Shown here piece by piece: positions 8,720 to 18,704 of a DNA stretch of 64,000 nt. Under the pieces are notes generated by a model that did not search any database, was not told the origin of the DNA, and saw only the letters and a program-made list of their open reading frames with translations. Position 1 is the first letter of the stretch; every line of letters starts with the position of its first letter. The position numbers and the translations under genes are program-made. Source of the stretch: Kaistella antarctica (GTDB lineage Bacteria > Bacteroidota > Bacteroidia > Flavobacteriales > Weeksellaceae); NCBI RefSeq assembly GCF_900109615.1, contig NZ_FOIX01000004.1, positions 372,001-436,000 on the forward strand, in the 5' to 3' direction.

Positions 8720-10591
8720 TTACTTTCTTATTTTTTCAATAATTCGCTCTAATACAATTTTATCTAATACTTGGTCAGCACCATATGACGAGAAATGATT
8801 ACTATCGAACATATATGGCATCTCTTTATTTTGATCAAAATGGATAAGGTTGGATGAGCGATAAATATCAATGTAGTTCTCTGCAGGAACTATCTTTTTT
8901 AGAAAGATATTCATTTCTAAACCTTTTTCATTTACAAATTCATTTTCATTTCTACCTAAATTTTTAAGCATTACAATTCGTGGATAGTCCAAAGTATAGT
9001 ATTCCGTTTGGCCAATAATTAAATATTTTATCTTATTACGATTCAAAAAGGCAGTCGTTTGTAGAAGCTGTTGTTTTATTTCATCTAAAGTGTAATTTAG
9101 ATTAGCATTGTCTTTCATCAACCAATGAGCTGATATAATAACTAAATCAATTTTCTTACTATTTAGAGGTAAGAACTTTCCGTAAATATAGTTCATCAGT
9201 AGCTGTGAGTCTTTCTTACCTCTGGTCTCTATTAATGGGAAAGCATAGCCTGCACTTGCTTCCATAATATTATATTGCTTTAAATGCCGCAGACTTGCAG
9301 AAAATTGTGCTGCATGGCTATCTCCAAGCAATAGAACATTTGGCTTATTTGCATTAATTTCTAAACAATTGCTAAAATCGTACTCTTTCAATTCCTGATT
9401 ATTGGTAATAAAACAATTGCAAGGATTGAACTGCGCATCTTTAGAATTTTTGATATACTCGCCCTTAAAATTACCAATCTCGTAGTTTTTATTATTATAT
9501 AACGATATCTTTTGTGTTAGAAAATTAGATGGATATTTATAAAGAACTGCACATGTTGCTAATATAGCAACCATAGAAATTGAAATATATTTTAGTGTGG
9601 CAATTCTTTTATTATTTTCTACAAATCGGTACGATATAAACGCAGAAAAAACTGATAGTAAGATTAAAATAACTACGTATTTGCCAGAAGCATATCCGAA
9701 ATTATTTAGCAAGACATACCATACCCAATGCCATAGATAAAGTGAATAGGAGATGTTTCCCAAAAAATTAATGAATTTATTTTGGAAGATTTTAAGATCT
9801 GCATTTAATGTTAAGATAGCTACCGTTGCCAATACAGGTATTAATGTGTACCAAGAAGGCCACAATACTTTCTCTGAAATTAAATATACAGCACCTATCA
9901 AAATTACGATGGAACCAGCTACTAGATTATTTTTTACCGTTTTTGTTAAATTGATTTTTGAACTCGCTAAATAGGCACAGCCACCTACACTTAGTTCCCA
10001 GAAGCGTGTTGGTAACATATAAAAAGTAAAATTATTATCGCTTTTATACAAATACAACATCAAACACAATGAAAATAAGGTAACGCTGACTATTATACTT
10101 GAAAACAATTGTCTGCGTGTTTTAAAATAATTTTTCAGTAACAGTAGCAAAAGAGGATACAATAGGTAGAACTGCCATTCGACTCCCAAAGTCCAAGTGT
10201 GCAGTAAAATATTATCCCCAGAAGTAAAATAGTTAACATACTTCCAGAAATAAATATTCGAGACAAATACACTTGCTAAAGCACTATATTTAGCATTAAG
10301 CGCAATGTCAGGTTGTAAGAGCACAACCATAGATGCCAATAACACAAACCATAATAAGAACTGCAGTGCGGGTATAATTCGTAAAACTCTTTTTTTATAA
10401 AATTCCAGCACGGAAAAAGAATCAGTTTCAAATTTTCGTAAAACGATTTGCGTCATCAGAAAACCTGAAATTACGAAAAACACATCAACTCCAAGAAACC
10501 CACCTGTAAAAAATGGGATCTTAAAATGAAAGAACATCACTGCGATAACAGAGAATGCTCTTAGAAAACTAATGTCGTATCTGAATTTCAT
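8720..10591 (-). CDS. OafA/YrhL-type acyltransferase with C-terminal SGNH domain
   Basis: A 623-residue fusion. Residues 1 to about 350 form the acyltransferase-3 membrane domain, with the R11-x10-H22 catalytic motif and GGFLGVDVFFVISGFLM. From about 385 the chain is periplasmic and has an SGNH esterase/acyltransferase fold with LLLGDSHAAQF (catalytic Ser) and DSNHFSSYGA near the C-terminus (catalytic Asp/His). Such proteins move an acetyl group across the inner membrane and place it on O-antigen or capsule sugars. The gene ends 37 bases before the TTG start of the frameshifted acyltransferase, so the two probably acted at different positions of the same repeat unit. Confidence 0.9.
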   Translation of the reverse strand: MKFRYDISFLRAFSVIAVMFFHFKIPFFTGGFLGVDVFFVISGFLMTQIVLRKFETDSFSVLEFYKKRVLRIIPALQFLLWFVLLASMVVLLQPDIALNAKYSALASVFVSNIYFWKYVNYFTSGDNILLHTWTLGVEWQFYLLYPLLLLLLKNYFKTRRQLFSSIIVSVTLFSLCLMLYLYKSDNNFTFYMLPTRFWELSVGGCAYLASSKINLTKTVKNNLVAGSIVILIGAVYLISEKVLWPSWYTLIPVLATVAILTLNADLKIFQNKFINFLGNISYSLYLWHWVWYVLLNNFGYASGKYVVILILLSVFSAFISYRFVENNKRIATLKYISISMVAILATCAVLYKYPSNFLTQKISLYNNKNYEIGNFKGEYIKNSKDAQFNPCNCFITNNQELKEYDFSNCLEINANKPNVLLLGDSHAAQFSASLRHLKQYNIMEASAGYAFPLIETRGKKDSQLLMNYIYGKFLPLNSKKIDLVIISAHWLMKDNANLNYTLDEIKQQLLQTTAFLNRNKIKYLIIGQTEYYTLDYPRIVMLKNLGRNENEFVNEKGLEMNIFLKKIVPAENYIDIYRSSNLIHFDQNKEMPYMFDSNHFSSYGADQVLDKIVLERIIEKIRK

Positions 10592-10668
10592 AATTATTTA
10601 TTGCAGCAATGGCATCGTGTATATGAAAATTGATTTAAATTGAGTAGTATTTCGTAGAGCTCTCTGCA

Positions 10669-11745
10669 TTATCGAAACATAATTTTTTTTAATATCGTAC
10701 TAATTGGCTTTTCTAAAAATTTATATGAAAATATACCAAATAAGAAGAATAATCCAATTAAGACAACACCAATAATCCAGTTATAGTTACCCAAAATCCA
10801 TGAAAATTTATTTATCACTAAAACGCCAATGTGCCCATGTATAAGATAAACAGAATAAGAGACTACACCTAATTTACTAATGAATGTATTTCCTAAAAAT
10901 CTGATTTTATTTGGCTTGTAAATAAATAGCATAAGTAATGAGTATATAAAGACCAAAAAAAGAATATTTTGCACAGTATTTTGAATTAATATTATTTGTA
11001 AAACAAATACAATTGTAAAGTAAATATAATATCTTAACAATTTTTTGTGATATAGATTATATAGTATTATTCCTAATAGAAACCAATTAGAATAGGCTAC
11101 CAAATTCAACAATTTAATTATATTTTTTCCTGCTACAAATAATGACTCACCAATGATAGGACTTATTATATCTCCGCCTAATTTTGAAGTAAATAAGAAG
11201 TAAATTAACGTCAACAGTAGAGAAACTATCGAAAAGTTTTGTAGTAATTTATTCTTATTACAGAAATACACTATTCCGATTACAATATAAAAGTTTATTT
11301 CTACCCAAAGTGACCAGTAAGCGCCATCTATATAGTTATATTTAGTTTGAAATATATTATTAATTAATTCTGGACTTATGAAAGTGTTTGATAGTAAGAG
11401 ATTAGAAAAAGAATGAGATTTCGCGAAAAGTAAATTACTATCAAAAGTTCTCATTATTGCAAAAGTGATAATTGAACAGACAAGCATGGCCGGAATCAGT
11501 CGTAAAAATCGCTTTTTTAAAAATTCAACAAAATTAGAACACTTGGTTAAAGTTAACGAAATGACAAATCCAGAAATTATAAAGAAGAATTCAACACCTA
11601 GTTTTCCAAAAGAAAACAAATTTGTGAAGCCAAAATTGTACAGATATTTGTCATCTTGAAAAAAAGTATAAAAATGAAAGAGAAGTACTACTATAATAGC
11701 AATTACTCGAAAGCCATCTAAGATTGTTATTCTTTTATTATCCAT
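10669..11745 (-). CDS. Acyltransferase-3 family membrane protein
   Basis: A 358-residue membrane acyltransferase with the R13-x10-H24 motif and the FGKLGVEFFFIISGFVISL segment, and about ten hydrophobic helices. It lacks the SGNH domain of its neighbour. It should O-acylate the polysaccharide or a lipid-linked intermediate, with an acyl group taken from a cytoplasmic donor. It is the third acyltransferase of this family in a row, which points to multiple acylation sites. Its start codon shares one base with the stop of the GT2 gene upstream. Base composition is very AT-rich, more so than the sugar-nucleotide genes. Confidence 0.87.
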   Translation of the reverse strand: MDNKRITILDGFRVIAIIVVLLFHFYTFFQDDKYLYNFGFTNLFSFGKLGVEFFFIISGFVISLTLTKCSNFVEFLKKRFLRLIPAMLVCSIITFAIMRTFDSNLLFAKSHSFSNLLLSNTFISPELINNIFQTKYNYIDGAYWSLWVEINFYIVIGIVYFCNKNKLLQNFSIVSLLLTLIYFLFTSKLGGDIISPIIGESLFVAGKNIIKLLNLVAYSNWFLLGIILYNLYHKKLLRYYIYFTIVFVLQIILIQNTVQNILFLVFIYSLLMLFIYKPNKIRFLGNTFISKLGVVSYSVYLIHGHIGVLVINKFSWILGNYNWIIGVVLIGLFFLFGIFSYKFLEKPISTILKKIMFR

Positions 11746-12719
11746 TATTTTCGTAAAGTATCAATTATCTTTTTAGTCAGTATCGGAAAATGATTAAGTC
11801 CGATTTTTACCGCTTGTAGTTTTGTTGATGGCTTAAATTGCACTGGATAAAAACCATTTTTATTTAAATATGTTACGATAACTTTTAAATCTTTAGAAGA
11901 ATACTTAAAAAAGACAAGATGATTAAAGATAATCTGGTGTAAAGACTGCTGTTTATCTTGAATAGCTTTTGCTAAATCTGCATTATCATTCCGAATATTA
12001 TTTTTAAATTGTTCTAATGATTTATTTACAGTTACGATTGATTCAAAATAGCGGAATCGTTTCTTAAAATTGGTAACATTTGTAAAAGAGTTTGGATGCT
12101 GAACATAATTATACCCAATAATATCAATATACTTCACCGTAGAAGAATAATAAATAATCCTTGGAAAAATTTCTGAATCCTGCATATTAATCGAGGGCAT
12201 AAAAAGCAAGTTGTTTTCAATGAAAATTGACTTTTTAAATATATATTGCCACGTGTAACTATTTGCTTTAAATTTTTGGTAATATACTGTTGCAGGATAC
12301 ACCTCGGTATTCTTATCACTTGGATATGCGATGCTTGAAACTATACCGTCTTTGTTTGTAACATTATAGTTCATACACAAAATATCAAAATCATTGGTGT
12401 GCAATTCTTTTATTAACAAAGGTAATTTATTTGTGTCTATAAAATCATCGCCATCGATCATCCAAACATAGTCTCCTTTTGCTGCTGCAATTCCTGTGTT
12501 ACGTGCAGCTCCTAAACCTTCGTTTGTCTTGTTAATGAGATGAAGATTGGGTATTTCTGAAACCAATTGTTCAACTAGAGTTTGGGTGATATCAGTAGAA
12601 CCGTCATTCACTACAATGATTTCATAGTTAGAAGCTACTGCTTCATCGTAACAGGATTCAATGCATTTCTTTATATACAATTCTACATTGTAAGCGGCGA
12701 TTAGGATGGATAAACGCAT
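11745..12719 (-). CDS. Glycosyltransferase family 2 (GT-A fold)
   Basis: A 324-residue GT2 enzyme with the N-terminal LSILIAAYNVELYIKKCIES, the nucleotide-binding VVNDGSTDIT (about residues 36-45) and the metal-binding MIDGDDFID (about 90-98). The segment GLGAARNTGIAAAKGDY between them is the usual GT2 signature. The C-terminal 130 residues are specific to the acceptor and do not reveal it. It has no membrane segment and should act on the inner face of the inner membrane in building the repeat unit. Confidence 0.88.
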   Translation of the reverse strand: MRLSILIAAYNVELYIKKCIESCYDEAVASNYEIIVVNDGSTDITQTLVEQLVSEIPNLHLINKTNEGLGAARNTGIAAAKGDYVWMIDGDDFIDTNKLPLLIKELHTNDFDILCMNYNVTNKDGIVSSIAYPSDKNTEVYPATVYYQKFKANSYTWQYIFKKSIFIENNLLFMPSINMQDSEIFPRIIYYSSTVKYIDIIGYNYVQHPNSFTNVTNFKKRFRYFESIVTVNKSLEQFKNNIRNDNADLAKAIQDKQQSLHQIIFNHLVFFKYSSKDLKVIVTYLNKNGFYPVQFKPSTKLQAVKIGLNHFPILTKKIIDTLRK

Positions 12720-12778
12720 TCTGTTATTTTATATAATTTTAATAAAAAGTAGTGTTTTATAATTTAAGAGATATTCTT

Positions 12779-13738
12779 TTATTTTACTAAAAATATACCA
12801 GCAGACAACTTTGGATATGTAGTTAAAAGTATTCTAAGTTTCATCATTAACTTTTTCGCACCTTTTAACGTATAGTATTGTTGTGCAAGACGGTAAAATT
12901 TCATGCTCGATAAACATACTTTTTTAATTTTTCTCTTACTTTTTTTATCTACTAATTTGGAATAATTGGTATCTTTAATTACTTGTGAGAATATTGAGTG
13001 TGCATTTTTACATTTAAATAATCTAAACTCAGTTTCATTTGTTATTGAAGAGGTCACACCATTCCCAACTCTATAAAGTACAGTTGGAATATTTAAATAT
13101 AATATCTCACCTAAAATCTTTGCTCGTATGGCAAGGTTTCTATCCTCTATATTGTTAATTTCTAAAGATGGGAATTCGTTAAATACCTCACGACTGTACG
13201 CAAACGTGCATCCTGCTCCACCCATTAAGAATCGGATGAAATAACTCAATTCATTCGTGTCTAAAGAGCTGAGACTTTCATCAAAATCTTGGATTGGAAT
13301 AGAATCTTTAATAGAATTTAAATTCTCAAATTTAATGAATTTGGTAGTTATTAGTTTTGGTTTTCTTTCATAATGATTCCATGCTTCATAAATAACTTTC
13401 ACTCTGTTTTTAAGCGCTATATCATCTCCGGCTCCTACAATGATAAGTTCTCCTTTAGAAATATTTTTGACCACATGTTCAACATGTTTAACAAGCCCTA
13501 AATTCTTTTCATTTCTATTAAGAATAATTTTATGATTAGCTAGTAATTTATGTGTTGCTACATAATTTTCTATGACTTTAAAAGAGTTATCTGTTGAGCA
13601 ATCGTCCGAAATAATTATCTCTAAATTAGGATATTCTTGCAGATAAACTCCATCTAAACTTTCTGTAATTAAATCTTGTTGGTTGTAAACAAAAATAATT
13701 AACGATAATAACGGATACTTTTTTTCACTACTTGTCAA
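12779..13738 (-). CDS. Glycosyltransferase family 2 (GT-A fold)
   Basis: A 319-residue GT2 enzyme with LLSLIIFVYNQQDLITESL, IISDDCSTDNS and VGAGDDIA as the three GT-A landmarks. The frame begins with TTG at 13738, a few bases after the flippase stop, and no ATG lies upstream in frame, so TTG is the likely start. The gene lies between the flippase and the second GT2 gene, in the middle of the assembly operon. The acceptor and donor are unknown. Confidence 0.85.
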   Translation of the reverse strand: MTSSEKKYPLLSLIIFVYNQQDLITESLDGVYLQEYPNLEIIISDDCSTDNSFKVIENYVATHKLLANHKIILNRNEKNLGLVKHVEHVVKNISKGELIIVGAGDDIALKNRVKVIYEAWNHYERKPKLITTKFIKFENLNSIKDSIPIQDFDESLSSLDTNELSYFIRFLMGGAGCTFAYSREVFNEFPSLEINNIEDRNLAIRAKILGEILYLNIPTVLYRVGNGVTSSITNETEFRLFKCKNAHSIFSQVIKDTNYSKLVDKKSKRKIKKVCLSSMKFYRLAQQYYTLKGAKKLMMKLRILLTTYPKLSAGIFLVK

Positions 13739-13744
13739 AACTTC

Positions 13745-15232
13745 TTATTTTTTAAATTTGGTTTTTAAACTCACTAAAACGGATTGAACATCCATTCTTT
13801 TATCCAATTCGTTGAAAGAATACCAAGTTGAGATTACTATCAAAATCGCGCCCACTCCATATGCCCAATATATTGTCAAAAATTGCATACTCAGATAACA
13901 CATCATAGCAAGAATCACTTGAACACTAAATATTCTTATAAAACCTATGTCAAATGAAAATTCAAACTTCACTTTTGCTACCCAATATACTTGGATAAAA
14001 TAAAGCAGATAACCCACTAAAAAGGACAAACCTAATCCGGTTAATCCTAACAAATAATACCCTAAAAGATTTAATCCTAATAAATAGATGTTCGCAATCA
14101 ATTCGTTCCAAAAAAAGAGTTGACTTTTTCCTTTCGCCAAAAATATAAATCCGATGGACCAACTTCCAGCTTTGAAAAGCATTCCCAAAGCCGCCCAGTA
14201 AAGCATATCTGTGACAGGTAAAAACTGTTTGGAGTACAACAATATTACTACCCAATTGATAAAAACCAAAAAGACAATTATAATGGGTGCGATAATAAGC
14301 AAGGAGATTTCAGCTTGTTGATTAATGACTCCTTTACTGTCTGAATTGCTATTTGAGACCGCAGATAGTCTGGGATAATAATCGGCGGCCATAGCTGTGA
14401 AAATCATTCCGACATAAGAATTGATAATCGCAAATCCTGCTGTGTAAAGTCCTACTTGCTCGATGCCACCTTGATTGCTAATGAACACACGTACAATGTA
14501 GGACGCACCAACGGTTATTAATCCGCTCAAACTAATCATAAAACCCATTTTAAGCATTCCTTTGCCTTCGGTAAGAGTTTCCGATTTGGAAACGAATATG
14601 GGTTTGATATTCAATTTTCTAGCAAAATACCATGTAAGTACTAATGAGGTGATTGCGGAAATAATAATAGCTGGGACAATACCTTTTATTCCATAAATGT
14701 AGTATAATGGAATCGTAGTAAATAGACCAATTACACTTCCTATCATGCTTGATTTAGCCATGTAGCCAATCTTTCGCATACCACGTAACATTACGCCTTG
14801 TCCCGAACTAATTTGATTTAGTAAGAGTGTAACAGAAATCCAAATGAAAGCAAACGTATATTTTCGGTTTCCAAAAGTAAGTTCACTTAACCACGGAGAT
14901 AAGGCAGCGGTTAAAATGGCACCGACTAATCCCGTGACCCAAACCCAGCGTTTGAAAACGGTTGAAACGGTACGTAAACGTTCTTCATCTCCAGAATTAT
15001 GTGCTTCGGCTATGTCTTTTACTGCACTTGTAGAAAGGCCAAAATTAGTTAAAGCAGCTATAAAACCGATGGTTGTTGTTAATAAACCAGCAATTCCCAT
15101 ACCCAAAGGACCTAATAAAACCGCAATGAATTTGGAGCGAATAATTCCAATTATTATTAGAAAAACCTGCGCTCCGCCAAAAATAGAAGTGGCTTTCATT
15201 ACTTGCCTATAAGATGACTGCTGTTCTTTCAT
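13745..15232 (-). CDS. wzx: O-antigen/capsule flippase, Wzx family
   Basis: A 495-residue polytopic protein with about 12-14 membrane helices, of the MOP/PST superfamily and closest in layout to the O-antigen translocase (WzxE-like) group. It opens with a charged cytoplasmic tail and then ATSIFGGAQVFLIIIGIIRSK. In the Wzx/Wzy pathway it moves the undecaprenyl-linked repeat unit from the cytoplasmic to the periplasmic face. It is followed by the GT2 genes and preceded, seven bases away, by the aminotransferase gene. That placement joins amino-sugar synthesis with export in one operon. Confidence 0.88.
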   Translation of the reverse strand: MKEQQSSYRQVMKATSIFGGAQVFLIIIGIIRSKFIAVLLGPLGMGIAGLLTTTIGFIAALTNFGLSTSAVKDIAEAHNSGDEERLRTVSTVFKRWVWVTGLVGAILTAALSPWLSELTFGNRKYTFAFIWISVTLLLNQISSGQGVMLRGMRKIGYMAKSSMIGSVIGLFTTIPLYYIYGIKGIVPAIIISAITSLVLTWYFARKLNIKPIFVSKSETLTEGKGMLKMGFMISLSGLITVGASYIVRVFISNQGGIEQVGLYTAGFAIINSYVGMIFTAMAADYYPRLSAVSNSNSDSKGVINQQAEISLLIIAPIIIVFLVFINWVVILLYSKQFLPVTDMLYWAALGMLFKAGSWSIGFIFLAKGKSQLFFWNELIANIYLLGLNLLGYYLLGLTGLGLSFLVGYLLYFIQVYWVAKVKFEFSFDIGFIRIFSVQVILAMMCYLSMQFLTIYWAYGVGAILIVISTWYSFNELDKRMDVQSVLVSLKTKFKK

Positions 15233-15239
15233 CTACTAT

Positions 15240-16340
15240 TTATAATGAATTTATAGCTTTTACAATTGCAGTTATATCATATTCGTCCATAACCGGGCTT
15301 ATCGGCAAGCTTAACACTTCGCGATGAATTTCTTCTGTAATAGGAAAATTTAGGTGATTGTAATATTTATAAGCTTTCTGTTTATGTGGAGGAATAGGAT
15401 AATGAATTAAAGTCTGTACGCCATTTTCTAAAAGATATTTTTGAAGTTCATCTCTTTTTTCTGTTCTGATTACGAAGAGATGCCAAACATGATTTTCTGA
15501 TTGCTCAGGAAATTTTGGCAAGATGATTTTAGGGTTAGTGATTTCTGAACTATACTTCTCTGCGATTTGCCGTCTTTTGTCATTATCCGCATCAATATAT
15601 TTTAATTTTACAGCCAATACCGCGCCTTGTATTTCATCTAAACGGCTATTTAATCCTTGATACTTATTGATATATTTTTCTTCTGAACCATAATTGGCTA
15701 AGGTTCTAATTGTTTTTGCTAAAAGGGCATCTTTACAAGTTACCGCACCGCCATCTCCTAAGGCTCCTAAGTTTTTACCGGGATAAAAACTAAATCCAGC
15801 GGCATCACCAAGATTTCCAGATCTGATACCGTTCCATTCTGCACCGATGGACTGGGCATTATCTTCGATAATTTTCAGATTGTATTTTTTCGCCAAAGCT
15901 TCAAGATCTTTAGACCAGCAAATCTGCCCATATAGATGAACCACCATAATAGCTTTGGTTTTTGATGTAATCAAGGCTTCCAATTTAGAAATATCCAAAT
16001 TGTAATTTCCGATTTCAGGCTCAGCAAAAACGGGTTTTAAGCGATTATCAGTGATGGCTAAAATTGAAGCGATATAGGTATTGGCAGGAACAATTACTTC
16101 ATCTCCTACTTTTAACTGACCCAACTCTAAGTAAGCTTTGAAAATTAATCGAAGTGCATCCAAACCATTAGCAACTCCGATTGCATTAGGAGAGCCAATA
16201 TAATTGGCTAGATTGCTTTCAAAATTTTTCACTTCACTACCCAGAAGATACCAACCACTGCGGAAGACTTCAAGTAGTTTCTCTTCAATTTCCTGCTGAT
16301 GGGCTATATTAATTTTCTGTAAATCTAAAAACTTAATCAT
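15240..16340 (-). CDS. PLP sugar aminotransferase, FdtB/QdtB type (DegT/DnrJ/EryC1 family)
   Basis: A 366-residue PLP enzyme of the DegT/DnrJ/EryC1/StrS family. The Schiff-base lysine is in [16 protein letters not shown] (K189), and VVHLYGQ and [13 protein letters not shown] provide the cofactor-binding aspartate region. The N-terminus [19 protein letters not shown] matches FdtB/QdtB, which convert a dTDP-3-keto-6-deoxyhexose to the 3-amino sugar. It overlaps the FdtC-type gene by four bases, and two FdtA-type cupin genes lie just upstream. This supports synthesis of dTDP-3-acetamido-3,6-dideoxy-hexose (Fuc3NAc or Qui3NAc). Which isomer is made depends on the cupins and cannot be decided here. 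Confidence 0.88.
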   Translation of the reverse strand: MIKFLDLQKINIAHQQEIEEKLLEVFRSGWYLLGSEVKNFESNLANYIGSPNAIGVANGLDALRLIFKAYLELGQLKVGDEVIVPANTYIASILAITDNRLKPVFAEPEIGNYNLDISKLEALITSKTKAIMVVHLYGQICWSKDLEALAKKYNLKIIEDNAQSIGAEWNGIRSGNLGDAAGFSFYPGKNLGALGDGGAVTCKDALLAKTIRTLANYGSEEKYINKYQGLNSRLDEIQGAVLAVKLKYIDADNDKRRQIAEKYSSEITNPKIILPKFPEQSENHVWHLFVIRTEKRDELQKYLLENGVQTLIHYPIPPHKQKAYKYYNHLNFPITEEIHREVLSLPISPVMDEYDITAIVKAINSL

Positions 16341-16801
16341 TTTTCTATATTTCTAATTTTGCGGGCAGGATTACCCACCCATAATTCATTTGAAGGCACG
16401 TCTTTAGTCACAACACTTCCTGCTCCGACAAGCGCATTTTCACCAATTGTTAGTCCACCTAAAATGGTTGCGTTAGCGCCAATACTTGCGCCTTTTTTAA
16501 TAATTGTTTGTTGAAATTCATCAGGATATTGTTTTGAACGAGGATATCGATCGTTGGTAAAGGTAACATTAGGACCAATAAAAACATGGTCTTCAATTCG
16601 TAAACCATCCCAAATCTGCACGCCTGGTTTTACAGTTACGTTATCGCCAATAATGACGTCGTTTTCAATAAAAACCTGACAGTTAATATTGCAATTGCCA
16701 CCAATCACTGCTTCTTTTAAGATAACGGTGTATTGCCAAACAAAAGTGTCTTTGCCAATATTTTGACTCTGGACATCGGACAAAGGATGAATCTTACTCA
16801 T
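16337..16801 (-). CDS. Left-handed beta-helix acetyltransferase, FdtC/QdtC type
   Basis: A 154-residue protein built almost entirely of hexapeptide (LbH) repeats, e.g. [20 protein letters not shown] and [20 protein letters not shown], with the C-terminal [17 protein letters not shown] typical of sugar O/N-acetyltransferases. FdtC/QdtC acetylate the 3-amino group of dTDP-3-amino-3,6-dideoxyhexose from acetyl-CoA. Its place between the FdtB-type aminotransferase (4-base overlap) and the FdtA-type cupin (8-base overlap) agrees with that job. The active form is expected to be a cytoplasmic trimer. Confidence 0.87.
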   Translation of the reverse strand: MSKIHPLSDVQSQNIGKDTFVWQYTVILKEAVIGGNCNINCQVFIENDVIIGDNVTVKPGVQIWDGLRIEDHVFIGPNVTFTNDRYPRSKQYPDEFQQTIIKKGASIGANATILGGLTIGENALVGAGSVVTKDVPSNELWVGNPARKIRNIEK

Positions 16802-17213
16802 TGATATAATTTAAAAAATCATCATATTCTCTAATATAATCCGCTTCATTATAAGTATGAGAAGCTAACACCAAGCAAATTGCACCTGAAGAAAAGTTAA
16901 CTTCCGAAGCCCACACGCCAGGTGGTATATGCAATCCCATATCTGGTCGGTTCAAAAAAATCTGACGCTTAAATTCACCATCATTCAAAGAAACTTCAAA
17001 ACTGCCAGACGCGGCAATAAGAAACTGGTGGCATTCTTTATGGGCATGTGCGCCACGGCTTTCACCACCGGCAATATCGTATAAATAAAATACCCGCTTT
17101 ACCTTAAAAGGAAATTGGGAATTATTTTCAATAACAGTGAGATTACCTTCACTGAAATTTATTTTGCCCAAATCTACGACGGAACATTCAAAAACGTTGG
17201 GTTTATTTTTCAT
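16794..17213 (-). CDS. fdtA: dTDP-4-keto-6-deoxyhexose 3,4-ketoisomerase-type cupin, FdtA/WxcM-like
   Basis: A 139-residue single cupin of the WxcM-like family. I take the ATG at 17213, not the open frame's first codon at 17282, because homology begins at [15 protein letters not shown] and the earlier start would run deep into the gene upstream. The motif [20 protein letters not shown] carries both active-site histidines expected for FdtA (here H56 and H58). The enzyme moves the keto group of dTDP-4-keto-6-deoxyglucose from C4 to C3 before amination by the aminotransferase encoded two genes downstream. It overlaps the FdtC-type gene and the second cupin by 8 and 11 bases. Confidence 0.85.
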   Translation of the reverse strand: MKNKPNVFECSVVDLGKINFSEGNLTVIENNSQFPFKVKRVFYLYDIAGGESRGAHAHKECHQFLIAASGSFEVSLNDGEFKRQIFLNRPDMGLHIPPGVWASEVNFSSGAICLVLASHTYNEADYIREYDDFLNYINE

Positions 17214-17604
17214 TTCTAAGATTTTTAAATTCCTCAAAATCTCTGATATAATCATTACCGTCATAGCTTTTATCAGAAACAATCAATGCTAATGAGTTGG
17301 TAGAAAAATTTTCTAAAGTCCTCCACAACATCTTCGGGATATACAAACCGTAGTAAGAACGGTTTAAGGTAAATTTCTGTTCATTTTGGCCATCGTGCAG
17401 AACTACATCAAAACTTCCGGAGAGGGCAATAATAAATTCTTGCTGCTCTTTAAAAGCATGACTTCCTCTACGCTCGCCCCCAGGAACATCATAAATCCAG
17501 TACGTTCTAGCAATCTCGAAAGGAAGCTGATTGGGATGCTCAAAAAATGACAGATTTCCTCGTGGATCTATTATTTTAGGTAGATTTATTATTTTTGCTC
17601 GCAT
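17203..17604 (-). CDS. Second WxcM/FdtA-like cupin, lacking one of the paired histidines
   Basis: A 133-residue WxcM-like cupin, a paralogue of the next gene. The start is placed at the ATG at 17604 (MRAKIINLPKIIDP); the open frame extends further back but into the epimerase gene. The motif reads ERRGSHAFKEQQEFIIALSG: the first histidine is kept (H49) but the second is phenylalanine (F51), and the CH before QFL in the paralogue is QE. It may therefore have changed stereochemistry, act as a non-catalytic partner, or form a heteromer with the canonical cupin. Paired WxcM genes are seen in other Bacteroidota glycan clusters (general knowledge). It begins 10 bases after the stop of the UDP-glucuronate epimerase gene. 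Confidence 0.8.
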   Translation of the reverse strand: MRAKIINLPKIIDPRGNLSFFEHPNQLPFEIARTYWIYDVPGGERRGSHAFKEQQEFIIALSGSFDVVLHDGQNEQKFTLNRSYYGLYIPKMLWRTLENFSTNSLALIVSDKSYDGNDYIRDFEEFKNLRNEK

Positions 17605-17614
17605 TTCAATATGT

Positions 17615-18631
17615 TTAATTGATTTTATAAAATTCCTTATACCAGGCAACAAATTCTCTTACACCAACTGTTATATTCGTATTCGGTAAATAGTTGTAAT
17701 CCCTTTTTAATCCTTCCACATCAGCAAAAGTGTTTTCTACATCGCCTGGCTGCATAGGCATCATTATACGGTCTGCCTGTTTTCCTGTTACCGCTTCTAT
17801 TTCTGTAATAAAGTCATTTAACTTTACTGGATTACCATTTCCTATATTATAGAGTTTATAAAAAGCATTATCCTTACTTCCTTCTTCAATGGTTTTTACA
17901 ACTCCATTTACAATATCATGAATATAGGTAAAGTCCCGGGATAAGTTCCCCTCGTTAAATACTTTGATCGGCTTGTCATGTAAGATCGCATCTGTAAATA
18001 AAAACATGGCCATATCGGGTCGACCCCAAGGTCCATATACCGTGAAAAATCGTAAACCAATTGTTTCTATGCCGAATAAATGGCTGTAAGTATGCGCCAT
18101 TAATTCATTGCTTTTTTTGGTGGCTGCATACATGCTGATTGGTTGGTCTACATTGTCACCAGTAGAGAAAGGCACTTTATCATTCAAGCCATAAACACTT
18201 GAACTACTGGCATATACTAGTTTTTTTACGTTGTAGTTTCTAGTGCATTCCAGTAAATTAACAAAACCGATAATATTGCTTTCTATATATTTCATTGGTT
18301 GCTCGATGCTGTAGCGAACTCCAGCTTGAGCGGCCAAATTGCAAACGACTTCAAAATCATGTGCTGCAAAAAGAAGGGGTAGGTTTTCCTGATCTTCTAA
18401 ATTCATTTTGATGAATTCGAATTGCTGCCCATGAAGGGAACTTTCAATAACTTTATTATAAGAAATATCGTTCTTTGAGATTCCTAACTTGTTCAGTCGG
18501 GCAAACTTCAAATTGACGTCATAATAATCATTAATATTATCTAGTCCTATCACGGTATGTCCTAACGCAATTAATTTTTCACATAAGTGATACCCGATAA
18601 AACCTGCTGCACCTGTTACTAATATTTTCAT
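17615..18631 (-). CDS. UDP-glucuronate 4-epimerase-like extended SDR (CapI/LpsL type)
   Basis: A 338-residue extended short-chain dehydrogenase. It has the NAD-binding TGAAGFIGYHLCEKL at the N-terminus, then the CapI/UGAE-type segment GLDNINDYYDVNLKFARL, the catalytic Ser in YASSSSVYGLND and the catalytic YAATK. The NINDYYD signature separates UDP-glucuronate 4-epimerases from GalE, so the predicted reaction is UDP-GlcA to UDP-GalA. The Ugd gene directly upstream (73 bases away) supplies UDP-GlcA. Cytoplasmic. Activity on another UDP-uronic acid is possible. Confidence 0.87.
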   Translation of the reverse strand: MKILVTGAAGFIGYHLCEKLIALGHTVIGLDNINDYYDVNLKFARLNKLGISKNDISYNKVIESSLHGQQFEFIKMNLEDQENLPLLFAAHDFEVVCNLAAQAGVRYSIEQPMKYIESNIIGFVNLLECTRNYNVKKLVYASSSSVYGLNDKVPFSTGDNVDQPISMYAATKKSNELMAHTYSHLFGIETIGLRFFTVYGPWGRPDMAMFLFTDAILHDKPIKVFNEGNLSRDFTYIHDIVNGVVKTIEEGSKDNAFYKLYNIGNGNPVKLNDFITEIEAVTGKQADRIMMPMQPGDVENTFADVEGLKRDYNYLPNTNITVGVREFVAWYKEFYKIN

Positions 18632-18704
18632 TTTCTTTTTTATGACTTAACTTCCATTAAAACTCTTTCAAGTCTTATTTTCTATTGATAATGGGAAATA
18701 ATTT

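Noticed and set aside
16794-17652. Longer cupin frames starting at 17282 and 17652
   Set aside because: Homology starts at the internal methionines (17213 and 17604); the longer versions overlap upstream genes by tens of bases.
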